Assembly: GCA_023395595.1 (NCBI GenBank)
Contig: JAEWYO010000052.1
Coordinates: 1-64,000, forward strand
Reading direction: 5' to 3'
DNA: 64,000 nt
Source: Bacillota bacterium
GTDB taxonomy: Bacteria > Bacillota > Clostridia > Christensenellales > CAG-138
The position numbers and the translations under genes are program-made. Shown piece by piece: positions 1-8,015 of the stretch. The first letter of the stretch is position 1, and each line of letters starts with the position of its first letter. The notes below the pieces were generated by a model. It worked only from the letters and a program-made list of their open reading frames with translations. It did no database searches and was not told the origin of the DNA.

Positions 1-37
1 GACAACAACCCATCCTGCGGCTATACTTACATGGTGC

Positions 38-120
38 GCGGCAGTGCTGGAATTGGCAGACAGGCACGTTTGAGGGGCGTGTGCGCAAGCGTATGGGTTC
101 AAGTCCCATCTGCCGCACCA
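38..120 (+). tRNA. tRNA-Leu (anticodon GAG)
   Basis: The 7-bp acceptor stem pairs GCGGCAG (38-44) with CTGCCGC just before the discriminator A and an encoded CCA at 118-120. The anticodon loop TTGAGGG lies between cacgt and gcgtg, giving anticodon GAG (codons CUC/CUU). A long variable arm (gtgcgcaagcgta) makes it a class II tRNA, as expected for leucine. The T arm contains GGTTCAAGTCC. A TATACT box at 22-27 could be its own -10 element, or it could be the end of a tRNA cluster lying to the left of the window. Confidence 0.95.
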
Positions 121-130
121 AGAAAAACTG

Positions 131-156
131 GCCATCCAACTGGATGGTCTTTTTTT
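131..156 (+). terminator. Rho-independent terminator after tRNA-Leu
   Basis: Inverted repeat CCATCC (132-137) and GGATGG (142-147) with loop AACT, followed by a run of T at 148-156. It ends the tRNA transcript. The next gene starts 41 bases beyond. Confidence 0.85.
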
Positions 157-196
157 GTATTATGGAAAACAATTTCGAAATACTGGGGGTATTCCT

Positions 197-898
197 ATGA
201 AAAGGCAACACATGAAAATCGGGCATATTCCAGCGGTTATTTGGGGTGAACCATCAAACCGCGTATTTCTGGCCGTCCACGGTGATCAGTCCAATAAAGA
301 GGATCAGGTGATTGAGGTGCTGGCACAGGAAGCTACAAGGAAGGGTTATCAAGTTTTAAGTTTTGACCTGCCGGAGCATGGCGAAAGAAAGCAGGAGCCG
401 ATACAGTGCCATGTAAAAACGTGCGTCAAGGAGCTTGCAGCGGTAATGGCTTTTGCGCGGGCAAATTTTGAAATAGTCAGTCTGTTTGCGTGCAGCATGG
501 GTGCTTACTTTAGCTTGCTTGCCTATCGAGACGAAACAATTGATCAGACGCTGCTGCTTTCTCCCGTCGTCGATATGAGGCGGATCATCGAAAATATCAT
601 GTCGTATGCGCAGGTGACACCTGAACAGCTGGAGCAACAGCAAGAGATCGTAACGCCGTTTAAGACACTCTATTGGGATTATTATCAGTATGTGGTTGAA
701 CATCCCGTTACTTGGGAGAAAAAAACCGCGCTGCTCTATGGCACAAAAGACTTTTTATGTGAATATAGTTATGTTAAAGACTTCGCGGATCGCGCATCGG
801 CGGATATGAGCGTATTTGACAAAGGCGAACACTTTTTCCACACGGACGAGCAGATTGCATTTTATCGAGATTGGTTGACGAAGCAGATTGCAGAGTGA
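197..898 (+). CDS. alpha/beta hydrolase family protein
   Basis: A 233-residue single-domain alpha/beta hydrolase. The oxyanion-region His-Gly is at residues 28-29. The nucleophile elbow reads A-C-S-M-G (98-102) with Ser100 as likely nucleophile; the usual first glycine of G-x-S-x-G is Ala. Candidate acid and base are Asp185 (after LLYGTK) and His212 (in KGEHFF). There is no signal peptide, so it is probably cytoplasmic. Substrate is unknown; relatives include small esterases and peptidase-like hydrolases. I start at the ATG at 197, which follows a GGGGGT ribosome site. An in-frame ATG at 155 lies in the terminator T-run and is unlikely. The gene stands alone between two terminators. Confidence 0.75.
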   Translation: MKRQHMKIGHIPAVIWGEPSNRVFLAVHGDQSNKEDQVIEVLAQEATRKGYQVLSFDLPEHGERKQEPIQCHVKTCVKELAAVMAFARANFEIVSLFACSMGAYFSLLAYRDETIDQTLLLSPVVDMRRIIENIMSYAQVTPEQLEQQQEIVTPFKTLYWDYYQYVVEHPVTWEKKTALLYGTKDFLCEYSYVKDFADRASADMSVFDKGEHFFHTDEQIAFYRDWLTKQIAE

Positions 899-912
899 AA
901 CAGCGAGCTCAT

Positions 913-945
913 TAAAAACCATCCAAACGGGTGGTTTCTTCTTTT
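913..945 (+). terminator. Rho-independent terminator after the hydrolase gene
   Basis: Stem AAACCATCC with GGGTGGTTT (one G-T pair) around the loop AAAC, followed by TCTTCTTTT. Confidence 0.75.
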
Positions 946-1022
946 GGGTCGATGCCTAGAGAAAGTTGAAGCGCGAGCAAAGAAGCCCATCTGCGCGATT
1001 TGTATTGGAGGAATCGTGACAC

Positions 1023-1051
1023 TTGTTTGGCCGTTTTCTTTACTGTATAAT
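1023..1051 (+). promoter_or_regulatory. Sigma-A-type promoter for the nucleosidase gene
   Basis: TTGTTT (1023-1028), a 17-base spacer and TATAAT (1046-1051), about 45 bases before the ATG at 1097. Confidence 0.55.
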
Positions 1052-1096
1052 TCGGTTAATATAATAAAAACAGCAGCACGGAAGAGGTGCCTAGGT

Positions 1097-1792
1097 ATGA
1101 TTTCTTCAAAAATCGGTATCATCACCGCAACTGAGTTTGAGTTGACGCCGTTTCTGAATAAGATGACAGTCACGCAAACAACCACCAAAGCAATGCTTCA
1201 AATTCATGAAGGACTCTATAATGATATTCCTATCGTATCCGCTTTCTGCGGTGTTTGTAAGGTGAATGCCGCAATAGCGGCACAAGTATTAATTAGTACC
1301 TATGATGTTAGCAAAGTAATCATGATTGGCGTAGCCGGAGCGATCAATTCAAAACTTAAAATTCTCGACACCGTTGTTTCAAATGAGATCGTCTATCATG
1401 ATGTAGCGGATGAAGTATTGACGCATTATCACCCGTGGATGGAGCATCCTTATTTTTTAGCAGATCAAGCTTTGTTAAATCAAGTTGTAACATCCAATGC
1501 TGGCGATGAAACGGTGTTGGTTGGTAAGATGGTTACAGGGGAAGCGTTTATCGACCAAGACGGACGGGAACAGATTATCGAAAAGTACAATCCACAATGC
1601 GTTGACATGGAAACGGCAAGCGTTGCCCATGTTTGCTATGTCAATCATATTCCATTTGTGGCAATTCGTTCGATGAGCGATACTCCGCAAGAAAGCGGCA
1701 ACTCAAATTTCGCGAAGTATGCGAGCGCCGCCGCCGAAAAATCGGTTCAGGTACTGTGCCGATATCTTGATACGATAAGCAAATCAGCTTGA
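1097..1792 (+). CDS. 5'-methylthioadenosine/S-adenosylhomocysteine nucleosidase family protein
   Basis: 231 residues, the usual length of MTA/SAH nucleosidases, which cleave adenine from methylthioadenosine and S-adenosylhomocysteine in methionine salvage and LuxS-linked recycling. The N-terminal IGIITATEFEL carries Glu15 at the position of the catalytic Glu12 of E. coli MtnN. GVAGAIN is the phosphate/ribose-side loop. VDMETASVAHVC matches the ribose-binding Met-Glu block, and RSMSDTPQ carries the catalytic Asp. The ATG at 1097 follows an AGAGGTG ribosome site. The gene looks AT-richer than the genes after it (about 38% GC in the sample 1261-1320), which may reflect separate ancestry. A related nucleoside phosphorylase activity cannot be excluded. 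Confidence 0.85.
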   Translation: MISSKIGIITATEFELTPFLNKMTVTQTTTKAMLQIHEGLYNDIPIVSAFCGVCKVNAAIAAQVLISTYDVSKVIMIGVAGAINSKLKILDTVVSNEIVYHDVADEVLTHYHPWMEHPYFLADQALLNQVVTSNAGDETVLVGKMVTGEAFIDQDGREQIIEKYNPQCVDMETASVAHVCYVNHIPFVAIRSMSDTPQESGNSNFAKYASAAAEKSVQVLCRYLDTISKSA

Positions 1793-1884
1793 TCGGTATG
1801 AAGGCAGTGGTTTTTTGATAGATATGCATACATTATACAATATTCTGGTATAATCACAGGAAAACGCAAGATCAGGAGAACGCT

Positions 1885-2784
1885 TTGCAAATTTTCATCG
1901 TAGACGCATTCACCGACCAGCTCTTCGGCGGGAATCAAGCCGGGGTTGTGTTGCTGCGCGCGGAGCAGACGTTTCCGGAAGATGCTCTTATGCAAAAGAT
2001 CGCAGCGGAGCTGAAGCACTCTGAAACGGCGTTTGTGAAGCGGATCGATTCGGACACATACCAGTTGCGCTATTTCACGCCGGAAGGCGAGGTGCCGCTC
2101 TGCGGCCACGCGACGATCTCCTCGTTTACCGTGCTGCGGGAAGAGTGCATCATCGCTTGCGGAAACTATCTCGCGCAAACTGCATCGGGTCGGCTGAACG
2201 TTACTGTTGAGCCGGACAAAATCTGGCTGGAAATGCCGCAAGGCGAGATTGTGAAGACGCTTTCGCAAGAAGAGAGCGAACAGGTTTATGCGGCGTATCA
2301 AATCAAATTGGTGGAGCAGCCGCTGGGATTGCAACCGTGCATTGTCAAGGCGGGGCTTGCGGATATTCTGCTACCCGTTGGCAGCAAAGAGGCGCTGGAT
2401 CAAGCAACACAAAACCGCGAAGAAGTAATTCGCCTTTCGCGGGAGCATGGACTCGTCGGCGTGCATGTGTTCTTCTGCCCGCTGGAAAGAGAACCAACCG
2501 CCTATTGCAGGAATTTTGCACCGCTGTTTGGGATCGACGAAGAATCCGCAACGGGAACCTCCAACGCTGCTTTGACGTACTATCTCAGCACGCGAAACCG
2601 TATTCAAACCAACAAAGTCAACGCATTTGTGCAGGGTGAAGCGATGGGCAAACGATCCGGCATTCTGAGTAAAATTGATTCAGACAGGAAGATTTGGATC
2701 GGCGGCTGCGCGGTGATTTCGATGAATGGAACAATAAGGATGAAATCGCAAGACACAAAGCGAATCAAAAAACAGAGGAAATAG
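1885..2784 (+). CDS. PhzF family isomerase/epimerase-like protein
   Basis: 299 residues with the PhzF signature: the N-terminus (IFIVDAFTDQLFGGN) and the catalytic-Glu block HSETAF with Glu47. The glycine-rich PLCGHATIS follows, and ATGTSNAAL lies near the C-terminus in the mirror-image second half. PhzF proteins are diaminopimelate-epimerase-fold enzymes; phenazine PhzF isomerises a dihydro-hydroxyanthranilate, but most relatives have unknown substrates and no phenazine genes are nearby. The start is TTG at 1885, eight bases after AGGAGA, and it gives exactly the family N-terminus. A TATAAT box lies at 1849-1854. The metallo-beta-lactamase-fold gene begins 3 bases after its stop, so the two are co-transcribed. 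Confidence 0.85.
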   Translation: MQIFIVDAFTDQLFGGNQAGVVLLRAEQTFPEDALMQKIAAELKHSETAFVKRIDSDTYQLRYFTPEGEVPLCGHATISSFTVLREECIIACGNYLAQTASGRLNVTVEPDKIWLEMPQGEIVKTLSQEESEQVYAAYQIKLVEQPLGLQPCIVKAGLADILLPVGSKEALDQATQNREEVIRLSREHGLVGVHVFFCPLEREPTAYCRNFAPLFGIDEESATGTSNAALTYYLSTRNRIQTNKVNAFVQGEAMGKRSGILSKIDSDRKIWIGGCAVISMNGTIRMKSQDTKRIKKQRK

Positions 2785-2787
2785 AAC

Positions 2788-3666
2788 ATGTACGAACTGC
2801 ACCAGATCACCGAAAGTTGCTATTATATCCAAAGCCCGGCAAAGATCGGGTTGGTCAAACTGGATGGAAACGATGTTTGCCTGATTGACAGCGGAAACGA
2901 CAAGGAAGCGGGACGAAAAGTGCGCCAGATTCTGGATGCAAACGGCTGGCGACTGCGCGCAATCTATAACACGCATTCCAATGCGGATCACATCGGCGGG
3001 AATAAATATCTACAAACGCAGACGGGCTGCGATATCTTCGCGCCGGGCATCGAGCGGGACTTCACCCTGCATCCGGTTCTGGAGCCTTCGTTTCTCTATG
3101 GCGGATTTCCGCCGCATAGTCTCCGGCACAAGTTCCTGTTGGCGCAGGAAAGTGAAGCGGACGAGCTGACACCCGAAACGGTACCGGAGCAGCTGAGCAT
3201 ACTGCCGCTGCCGGGGCACTTTTTTGACATGATAGGGTTCAGGAGCGCGGACGGCGCGGTTTTTCTCGCGGATTGTCTTTCGAGTGCGGAAACGCTCGAT
3301 AAGTACCAAATCACGTTTGTTTACGATGTTGCGGCCTATCTCGCCACGCTGGAGATGGTCAAAACGTTGAATGGTAAAATCTTCGTGCCCGCGCACGCGG
3401 CGGCGACAGAAGATATCGCACCGCTGGCACAGTATAATATTGATAAAGTGCATGAAATCGCAGAAAAAATTCTGAACATCTGCAAAACACCGATTCCATT
3501 TGAAACAATCTTGCAGCGGCTGTTTGATTCGTTTGCACTGACGATGAACATCGAGCAATATGTGCTGGTCGGCAGCACGGTACGTTCCTATTTGTCCTGG
3601 CTCAACGATTCGGGCAGGGCAGAGTATGTTTTTGATAAATCACTGATGCTTTGGAGCGCAAAGTAG
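2788..3666 (+). CDS. Metallo-beta-lactamase-fold hydrolase
   Basis: 292 residues. The metal motif reads T-H63-S-N65-A-D67-H68-I-G-G, where the second His of the canonical HxHxDH is Asn. Later metal ligands are present: the His of LPLPGHFFD, the Asp of FLADCLS and the His of VPAHAA. The fold is that of glyoxalase II-like and RNase Z-like hydrolases. The His-to-Asn change suggests altered metal site 1 chemistry rather than loss of function. A C-terminal helical region from about residue 215 resembles a winged-helix-type tail. It is translationally close to the PhzF gene (3-base gap). Substrate unknown. Confidence 0.8.
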   Translation: MYELHQITESCYYIQSPAKIGLVKLDGNDVCLIDSGNDKEAGRKVRQILDANGWRLRAIYNTHSNADHIGGNKYLQTQTGCDIFAPGIERDFTLHPVLEPSFLYGGFPPHSLRHKFLLAQESEADELTPETVPEQLSILPLPGHFFDMIGFRSADGAVFLADCLSSAETLDKYQITFVYDVAAYLATLEMVKTLNGKIFVPAHAAATEDIAPLAQYNIDKVHEIAEKILNICKTPIPFETILQRLFDSFALTMNIEQYVLVGSTVRSYLSWLNDSGRAEYVFDKSLMLWSAK

Positions 3667-3907
3667 CCGTAGCAAGAGGAGAGCAGCATTGGATTTAAAA
3701 TCCGAAAAATACAATATCACTTTAATCAACACTGTGATATGATAATGTCACAGAACGAAAATCTGTTTCATCATATACTTTTCTCGCAGACACAAACACG
3801 ACGTTTACCTGCGAGACCCAAATACGCCGCCTGCTGATGTTGGGCGGTGTTATGCTTTTCGAAATAGAAGCAAACCCGTGTTTTTAGTAGGCAGGAAAGG
3901 AGCCGTT
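3667..3907. other. Intergenic region with an inverted repeat
   Basis: 241 bases without a convincing gene. It contains the inverted repeat CTGTGA-N10-TCACAG (3732-3753) with TATGATAAT inside it, resembling an operator over a -10 box for the lipoprotein gene. A second weak hairpin (ACGCCGCC with GGCGGTGT, about 3823-3850) sits close to the lipoprotein start and could act in its leader. Confidence 0.4.
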
Positions 3908-5182
3908 ATGAAACCAATCAAACGCATTCTGATGACGACACTTGCACTCGCTCTTGCCATATTTACCGTTGGATGCAGCTTCAACGTTACCACAGCTAAG
4001 GTTGAAGAGGCGATCATGACCAGCAGCGTGGACGAAGAGGGGAAACCCGGTGAAGCGGTCACGTCGTTTCCGGCGGATGCCGCGATGCTCTATACATCCG
4101 CAAAGCTTCGCAACGCGCCGGACAACACGCAGATTCGAATTGTCTGGACGTACTTGACGCAAAACCAACTCATCGACGAGATCACGCTGGATAGCGGTGA
4201 CATCTCTGATCGATACATCTACTCTAATCTGGAACCCACAGCAACATTGCCGGTTGGCGACTATCAGGTTGAATACTTCATCGAGGATCGCAAAGAACCT
4301 GATGCAACAGTTCCCTTCACCGTGACTGCCGTTGAAAGCAAGGCAGAGTCTACAGATGGCGCTTATCTTGAAGATGTGCATATGACCAGCAGTGTTGATG
4401 CAGAAGGTAAGCCGGTGGACAGTATCGACACGCTTGCCACGACGGGTACATGGTATGTTTCGTCCATATTACGCAACGCGCAGTCCGATACGGTGCTCCA
4501 CTATACCTGGTATGATACCAATGGAAACGTGGTGGATTCGTTCGATCTGAATCCGGAAGGCGCAACGGATGTTTACATCTTTGGTTCGTTTCAGTTGGCC
4601 AACGAAGCGCCGGAAGGTCAATACCGCGTGGAAATCAGAATTGACGACCAGACTGACCCTGCCGCAACGGTAGACTTCAATGTTAGCGCATCGGCCGCAA
4701 ACCAATCAGCAGGCAGTGGAGACTACATGCTGTATTCCCAGAAAGAAGGCGGGTTCTCATTCCAGTATCCGAGCAATTGGGTGCTTCAGGAATATCCGGA
4801 AAACCGCGGTGCAATGGTGTATCCAACGGAATACATCGTTGAGAACGAAACCGATATCAACACCGTCTTCGTATATTCCGAAAAAGGATCGGGAGCTGGA
4901 TACACAACGGAAACCCTGCTGCAAGCATGGATAGATGAAACCGAAGCAGGCGCAATCGAGAATTACGCATATATCGCGAAGGGCATTGATACCATCAACG
5001 GACACGAAATCGCGAGCTACTCCTATTCGTGGACGCGCGGGGAATACGCGCTGTACACGACTGACGTGCTGATCCTCAATGGTGACGACTTCTACATCCT
5101 TTCACTGACGGCGACGCAGGACGTATATCCTACGATTTATCCGCTGTTTGAACAGATGGCAATTTCGCTTCAGATTCTGTAA
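3908..5182 (+). CDS. Secreted lipoprotein with two tandem repeat domains
   Basis: 424 residues. A lipoprotein signal peptide with lipobox F-T-V-G-C puts the lipidated Cys at residue 23, so the protein should be anchored on the outer face of the membrane. Two related domains follow with a period of about 122 residues. Each opens with M-T-S-S-V-D-x-E-G-K-P (residues 37 and 159), continues through a beta-rich L-R-N-A segment, and ends with a G-x-Y-x-V-E-x-x-I-x-D block. A third domain from about residue 272 (SFQYPSNW) resembles the PsbP/DUF-type beta domains found in surface lipoproteins. Function unknown; sensing or ligand binding is plausible. The ATG at 3908 follows AGGAAAGGAG. Confidence 0.7.
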   Translation: MKPIKRILMTTLALALAIFTVGCSFNVTTAKVEEAIMTSSVDEEGKPGEAVTSFPADAAMLYTSAKLRNAPDNTQIRIVWTYLTQNQLIDEITLDSGDISDRYIYSNLEPTATLPVGDYQVEYFIEDRKEPDATVPFTVTAVESKAESTDGAYLEDVHMTSSVDAEGKPVDSIDTLATTGTWYVSSILRNAQSDTVLHYTWYDTNGNVVDSFDLNPEGATDVYIFGSFQLANEAPEGQYRVEIRIDDQTDPAATVDFNVSASAANQSAGSGDYMLYSQKEGGFSFQYPSNWVLQEYPENRGAMVYPTEYIVENETDINTVFVYSEKGSGAGYTTETLLQAWIDETEAGAIENYAYIAKGIDTINGHEIASYSYSWTRGEYALYTTDVLILNGDDFYILSLTATQDVYPTIYPLFEQMAISLQIL

Positions 5183-5196
5183 TCACGTCATTTAAG

Positions 5197-5240
5197 AAGC
5201 GCCGCAGAAGTTGGGGAACCAACCGCTTGCGGCGCTTTTT
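5197..5240 (+). terminator. Rho-independent terminator after the lipoprotein gene
   Basis: Stem AAGCGCCGCA (5197-5206) pairs with TGCGGCGCTT (5229-5238), followed by TTT and CTGCTTG. Confidence 0.8.
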
Positions 5241-5343
5241 CTGCTTGTGTCGGACGCGTAAAAAATCCTGTTGGAGCATTGGACAGTACACGCAGTAATA
5301 TGGTATGATCCACTGAGTAAACCGCGGGAGAAAGAACGAGACA

Positions 5344-5796
5344 ATGGATTCGACAGAGAAGAGCCAGCTGGCAAAGCAATACTTCGAAGAGGGTTATAAT
5401 TGCGCGCAAGCCGTCCTGCTTGCGTTTTGTGAAGAGACAGAGCTTACAAAGGATCAGGCAGCGCGTCTCGCCTCCACGTTTGGCGGCGGCATGGGTCGCA
5501 TGCGAGAGGTCTGCGGTGCGGTGAGCGCAATGTTCATGATCGAAGGTCTTGTAAACGGATACAGTGACCCGAACGCGAAGGAGACGAAAGCAGAGCTTTA
5601 TGCGCGCGTGCGTCTACTCGCCGATCAATTCCGCGAGAAAAATCATTCCATCATCTGCCGCGAACTCCTGATTGACACAGAGACAACAACCGGCGGAGAG
5701 CCGGAGGCGCGCACGAAGGAATACTACGAGCGCCGCCCGTGCGGTTGTTATGTTGAGGATGCGGCACGGTTGATCGCTGAGGCGCTGAACGGCTAA
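5344..5796 (+). CDS. C_GCAxxG_C_C family redox protein
   Basis: 150 residues matching the small C_GCAxxG_C_C family named for its conserved cysteines. The blocks are EGYNCAQAV, GGGMGRMREVCGAV, the later Cys of IICRELL and the C-terminal RRPCGCYVEDA. Members are presumed redox-active or metal-binding and are common in anaerobes, often next to electron-transfer genes; the biochemical role is not established. The ATG at 5344 follows GGGAG. A TATGAT box at 5304-5309 with TTGGAC 19 bases upstream may be its promoter. DUF4364 follows 33 bases downstream. Confidence 0.85.
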   Translation: MDSTEKSQLAKQYFEEGYNCAQAVLLAFCEETELTKDQAARLASTFGGGMGRMREVCGAVSAMFMIEGLVNGYSDPNAKETKAELYARVRLLADQFREKNHSIICRELLIDTETTTGGEPEARTKEYYERRPCGCYVEDAARLIAEALNG

Positions 5797-5829
5797 AACC
5801 GGAGCAATCTTGAGAAAAGGAGGCGCGAA

Positions 5830-6363
5830 ATGCCAATTTTTGCACACGGAGTGACCAAAAACAAATTAACAATACTATACTATTTACGCGCTTCCAAGCT
5901 GGAGATTACGCGGGAGCAGCTCTATCGCGTCATGGTAGAAAATGACACGATGAGCTATTTTGACTATCAAGCTTGCATGCACGAGTTGGAGGAAGACGCG
6001 TTTATCGCGGCGCTGCCCAAAGCATTCGGGCAGGCATACCGCCTGTCGGTTCGCGGCGCGGATGTGTTGGAAGAGTTTGTCGAGAGTCTGCCTGTCTCGC
6101 TGCGCGAGCGGCTGGAACGCTACGCCAGCGAGCACAGGGAAGAGATGCTGCTGCAAACACAGATCGTTTCAGACATGGAGGAGCTTCCCTCGGGCGGCTA
6201 CCTCGTGCATCTGCGCGCGCTGGAAAACAACGCGGCGGTGATGGAGCTGACGCTCCGCGTCGCCACACGAGACATGGCGCAGCGGATGCGCACAAACTGG
6301 GAAAAAGAGTCGGAGTCGCTCTACACAACGCTCCTCACGACATTGCTTAAGAGCGAGAACTAA
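5830..6363 (+). CDS. DUF4364 family protein
   Basis: 177 residues. The N-terminus (GVTKNKLTILYYLRASKLEITREQL) and the block LPSGGYLVHLRALENN are typical of the DUF4364 family, common in Clostridia. The first 80 residues look like a winged helix-turn-helix, and the rest forms an alpha/beta dimerisation-like region, so DNA binding is possible but unproven. The start follows a strong AAAAGGAGG site at 5817-5825. It is convergent with rpe across a shared terminator. Confidence 0.75.
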   Translation: MPIFAHGVTKNKLTILYYLRASKLEITREQLYRVMVENDTMSYFDYQACMHELEEDAFIAALPKAFGQAYRLSVRGADVLEEFVESLPVSLRERLERYASEHREEMLLQTQIVSDMEELPSGGYLVHLRALENNAAVMELTLRVATRDMAQRMRTNWEKESESLYTTLLTTLLKSEN

Positions 6364-6390
6364 ATGGTTGCATAACACAATGCATCAAAA

Positions 6391-6420
6391 AATGAGCCGC
6401 GAGGCTCATTTTGCTGTTTT
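6391..6420. terminator. Bidirectional terminator between DUF4364 and rpe
   Basis: Stem AATGAGCC (6391-6398), loop GCGA, GGCTCATT (6403-6410). T-rich bases follow on the plus strand, and the A-run at 6387-6392 supplies the T-run for the minus strand. Confidence 0.75.
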
Positions 6421-6433
6421 ATTCGATTGTTTG

Positions 6434-7084
6434 TTATGATCCATGGCGCAGATCGCGTATCATACCAGCAGGGCTGTTCGCCTGAAAAACGGCGCTGCCT
6501 GCGACAAGCACGGTTGCACCTGCGTCGATGCAGAGCTTGGCTGTTTCGGGGTTGATTCCGCCATCCACCTCGATCTCGGTAGACAGTTTGCGCACATCGA
6601 TCATCTTGCGCAGTTCCGCGATCTTCTCGACCGATTCGGGGATAAATTTCTGCCCGCCGTAGCCGGGGTTAACCGACATCACCAGCACGAGATCGCAATA
6701 GGGCAGAACTTCCTTTGCCGCAATGGCCGGTGTGCCGGGGTTGAGGACGATGCCCGCCTTGCGACCCGCTTCGTGAATCTGCTGTAGCGAACGGTGAAGG
6801 TGTTTCTCTGCCTCCACATGGATGGTGATGATGTCCGCACCCGCCTGGACGAACCACGGAATGAAGCACGAAGGATTTTCCACCATCAGATGCACGTCGA
6901 TCGGTAGCTTGGTCAGCGGGCGAATAGCAGAAAGAATCGGCGGACCGAAGGAGAGATTTGGCACAAACTGCCCGTCCATCACGTCAAAATGCAGCCAATC
7001 TGCACCCCAAGAGGAGAGGGACTGGACATCACGTCCAAGATTGGCAAAATCGGATGCGAGAATGGAAGGGGCAATTTTAATCAT
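6434..7084 (-). CDS. rpe: Ribulose-phosphate 3-epimerase
   Basis: 216 residues, a TIM-barrel enzyme interconverting D-ribulose 5-phosphate and D-xylulose 5-phosphate in the pentose phosphate pathway. Conserved blocks are IAPSILASDF, the metal-binding HFDVMDGQFVPN, HLMV, MSVNPGYGGQKF and the catalytic VDGGIN. The ATG at 7084 follows AAAGGAG; an in-frame start 27 bases upstream is less likely. It follows rsgA with a 53-base gap, as in Bacillus subtilis, and is the last gene of the long minus-strand cluster. The window's transketolase (60156-62159) acts in the same pathway. Confidence 0.97.
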   Translation of the reverse strand: MIKIAPSILASDFANLGRDVQSLSSWGADWLHFDVMDGQFVPNLSFGPPILSAIRPLTKLPIDVHLMVENPSCFIPWFVQAGADIITIHVEAEKHLHRSLQQIHEAGRKAGIVLNPGTPAIAAKEVLPYCDLVLVMSVNPGYGGQKFIPESVEKIAELRKMIDVRKLSTEIEVDGGINPETAKLCIDAGATVLVAGSAVFQANSPAGMIRDLRHGS

Positions 7085-7137
7085 GGTTGTGTTCTCCTTT
7101 GTGAAACCCATTATGGATCGATTCTTATTACCAAAGG

Positions 7138-8010
7138 TTAGTCATATTTGTGCTTGCGTTTTTCTTCAATCTCTTTTTGAATCTCCAGATAACGCGTATA
7201 GCGTCCCCGTGAGAGTATGCCTGTCTCAAGAAGCGCCTTGACCGCGCAGTCCGGCTCCGCATTGTGCCGGCAGCCGGAGAAGCGGCAGTCGGCATAGACG
7301 CCATCAAATTCCGGATAACAGGTGTTCAGCTCATCCTGCGAAAGTTCGCTCATTTCAAAGAGGGAGAAGCCCGGCGTGTCGAGCACCGCCCCGCCGAGAA
7401 ACGGCCAAAGCTCGGCTTGCCGTGTCGTGTGCTTGCCGCGATCAGTGCGCTTGGCGAGCTCACCTGTCTCCAGCGAGAGCTGCGGAAACAGCGCGTTGAG
7501 CAGGGAAGACTTGCCAACGGCGGATTGTCCAGCAAAGCAGGACACACGGTTTGTCAGAGCACGTTTGAGTGCGTCAATGTTTTCTCCCGTTTGGGAAGAG
7601 ACGAGTAAAGTTCGAAACGCACTGTAGTCTCCCAGAAACTCTTCTTTAATCTCCGGTTTTGCCGAGTCGAGCTTGTTGAGCACAAGCAGCGGTTCGATTT
7701 TGAGGGTATGTGCCTGAATCAGAAGCTTGTCCGCCAGCAGGAAATCTGGCTTTGGCACGCTGGCGGAAAGCACGATGACCAGTAGGTCAATGTTGGAAAC
7801 CGGCGGTCGAAGCAGCGCATTAGTGCGTGGGAGGATGTCGTCCATAGCGGCAAAGCCAGTTTCGGGAATTGAAATCTCCACAAGGTCGCCTACCATTGGG
7901 GTCAAGCCTTCGTTGCGAAACCTTCCGCGCGCTTTGCAGCGAATCGTATCGCTGTTTTCCAGCAGAACGTCATAGAATCCACCGATACCTTTGATGATTC
8001 GTCCTTGCAT
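7138..8010 (-). CDS. rsgA: Ribosome small subunit-dependent GTPase A
   Basis: 290 residues. RsgA is a 30S assembly GTPase that checks maturation of the decoding centre. The domain order is an N-terminal OB fold (about 1-70), then a circularly permuted GTPase with G4 (NKLD) ahead of the P-loop GQSAVGKSSLLN and the G3 motif DTPGF. A C-terminal zinc-binding helical domain follows with C-x4-C-x-H-x5-C (ADCRFSGCRHNAEPDC). It lies 5 bases after the prkC stop, which ties it to the PrkC/PrpC operon; in B. subtilis the homologous CpgA is a PrkC substrate. Confidence 0.97.
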   Translation of the reverse strand: MQGRIIKGIGGFYDVLLENSDTIRCKARGRFRNEGLTPMVGDLVEISIPETGFAAMDDILPRTNALLRPPVSNIDLLVIVLSASVPKPDFLLADKLLIQAHTLKIEPLLVLNKLDSAKPEIKEEFLGDYSAFRTLLVSSQTGENIDALKRALTNRVSCFAGQSAVGKSSLLNALFPQLSLETGELAKRTDRGKHTTRQAELWPFLGGAVLDTPGFSLFEMSELSQDELNTCYPEFDGVYADCRFSGCRHNAEPDCAVKALLETGILSRGRYTRYLEIQKEIEEKRKHKYD

Positions 8011-8015
8011 GTGCG

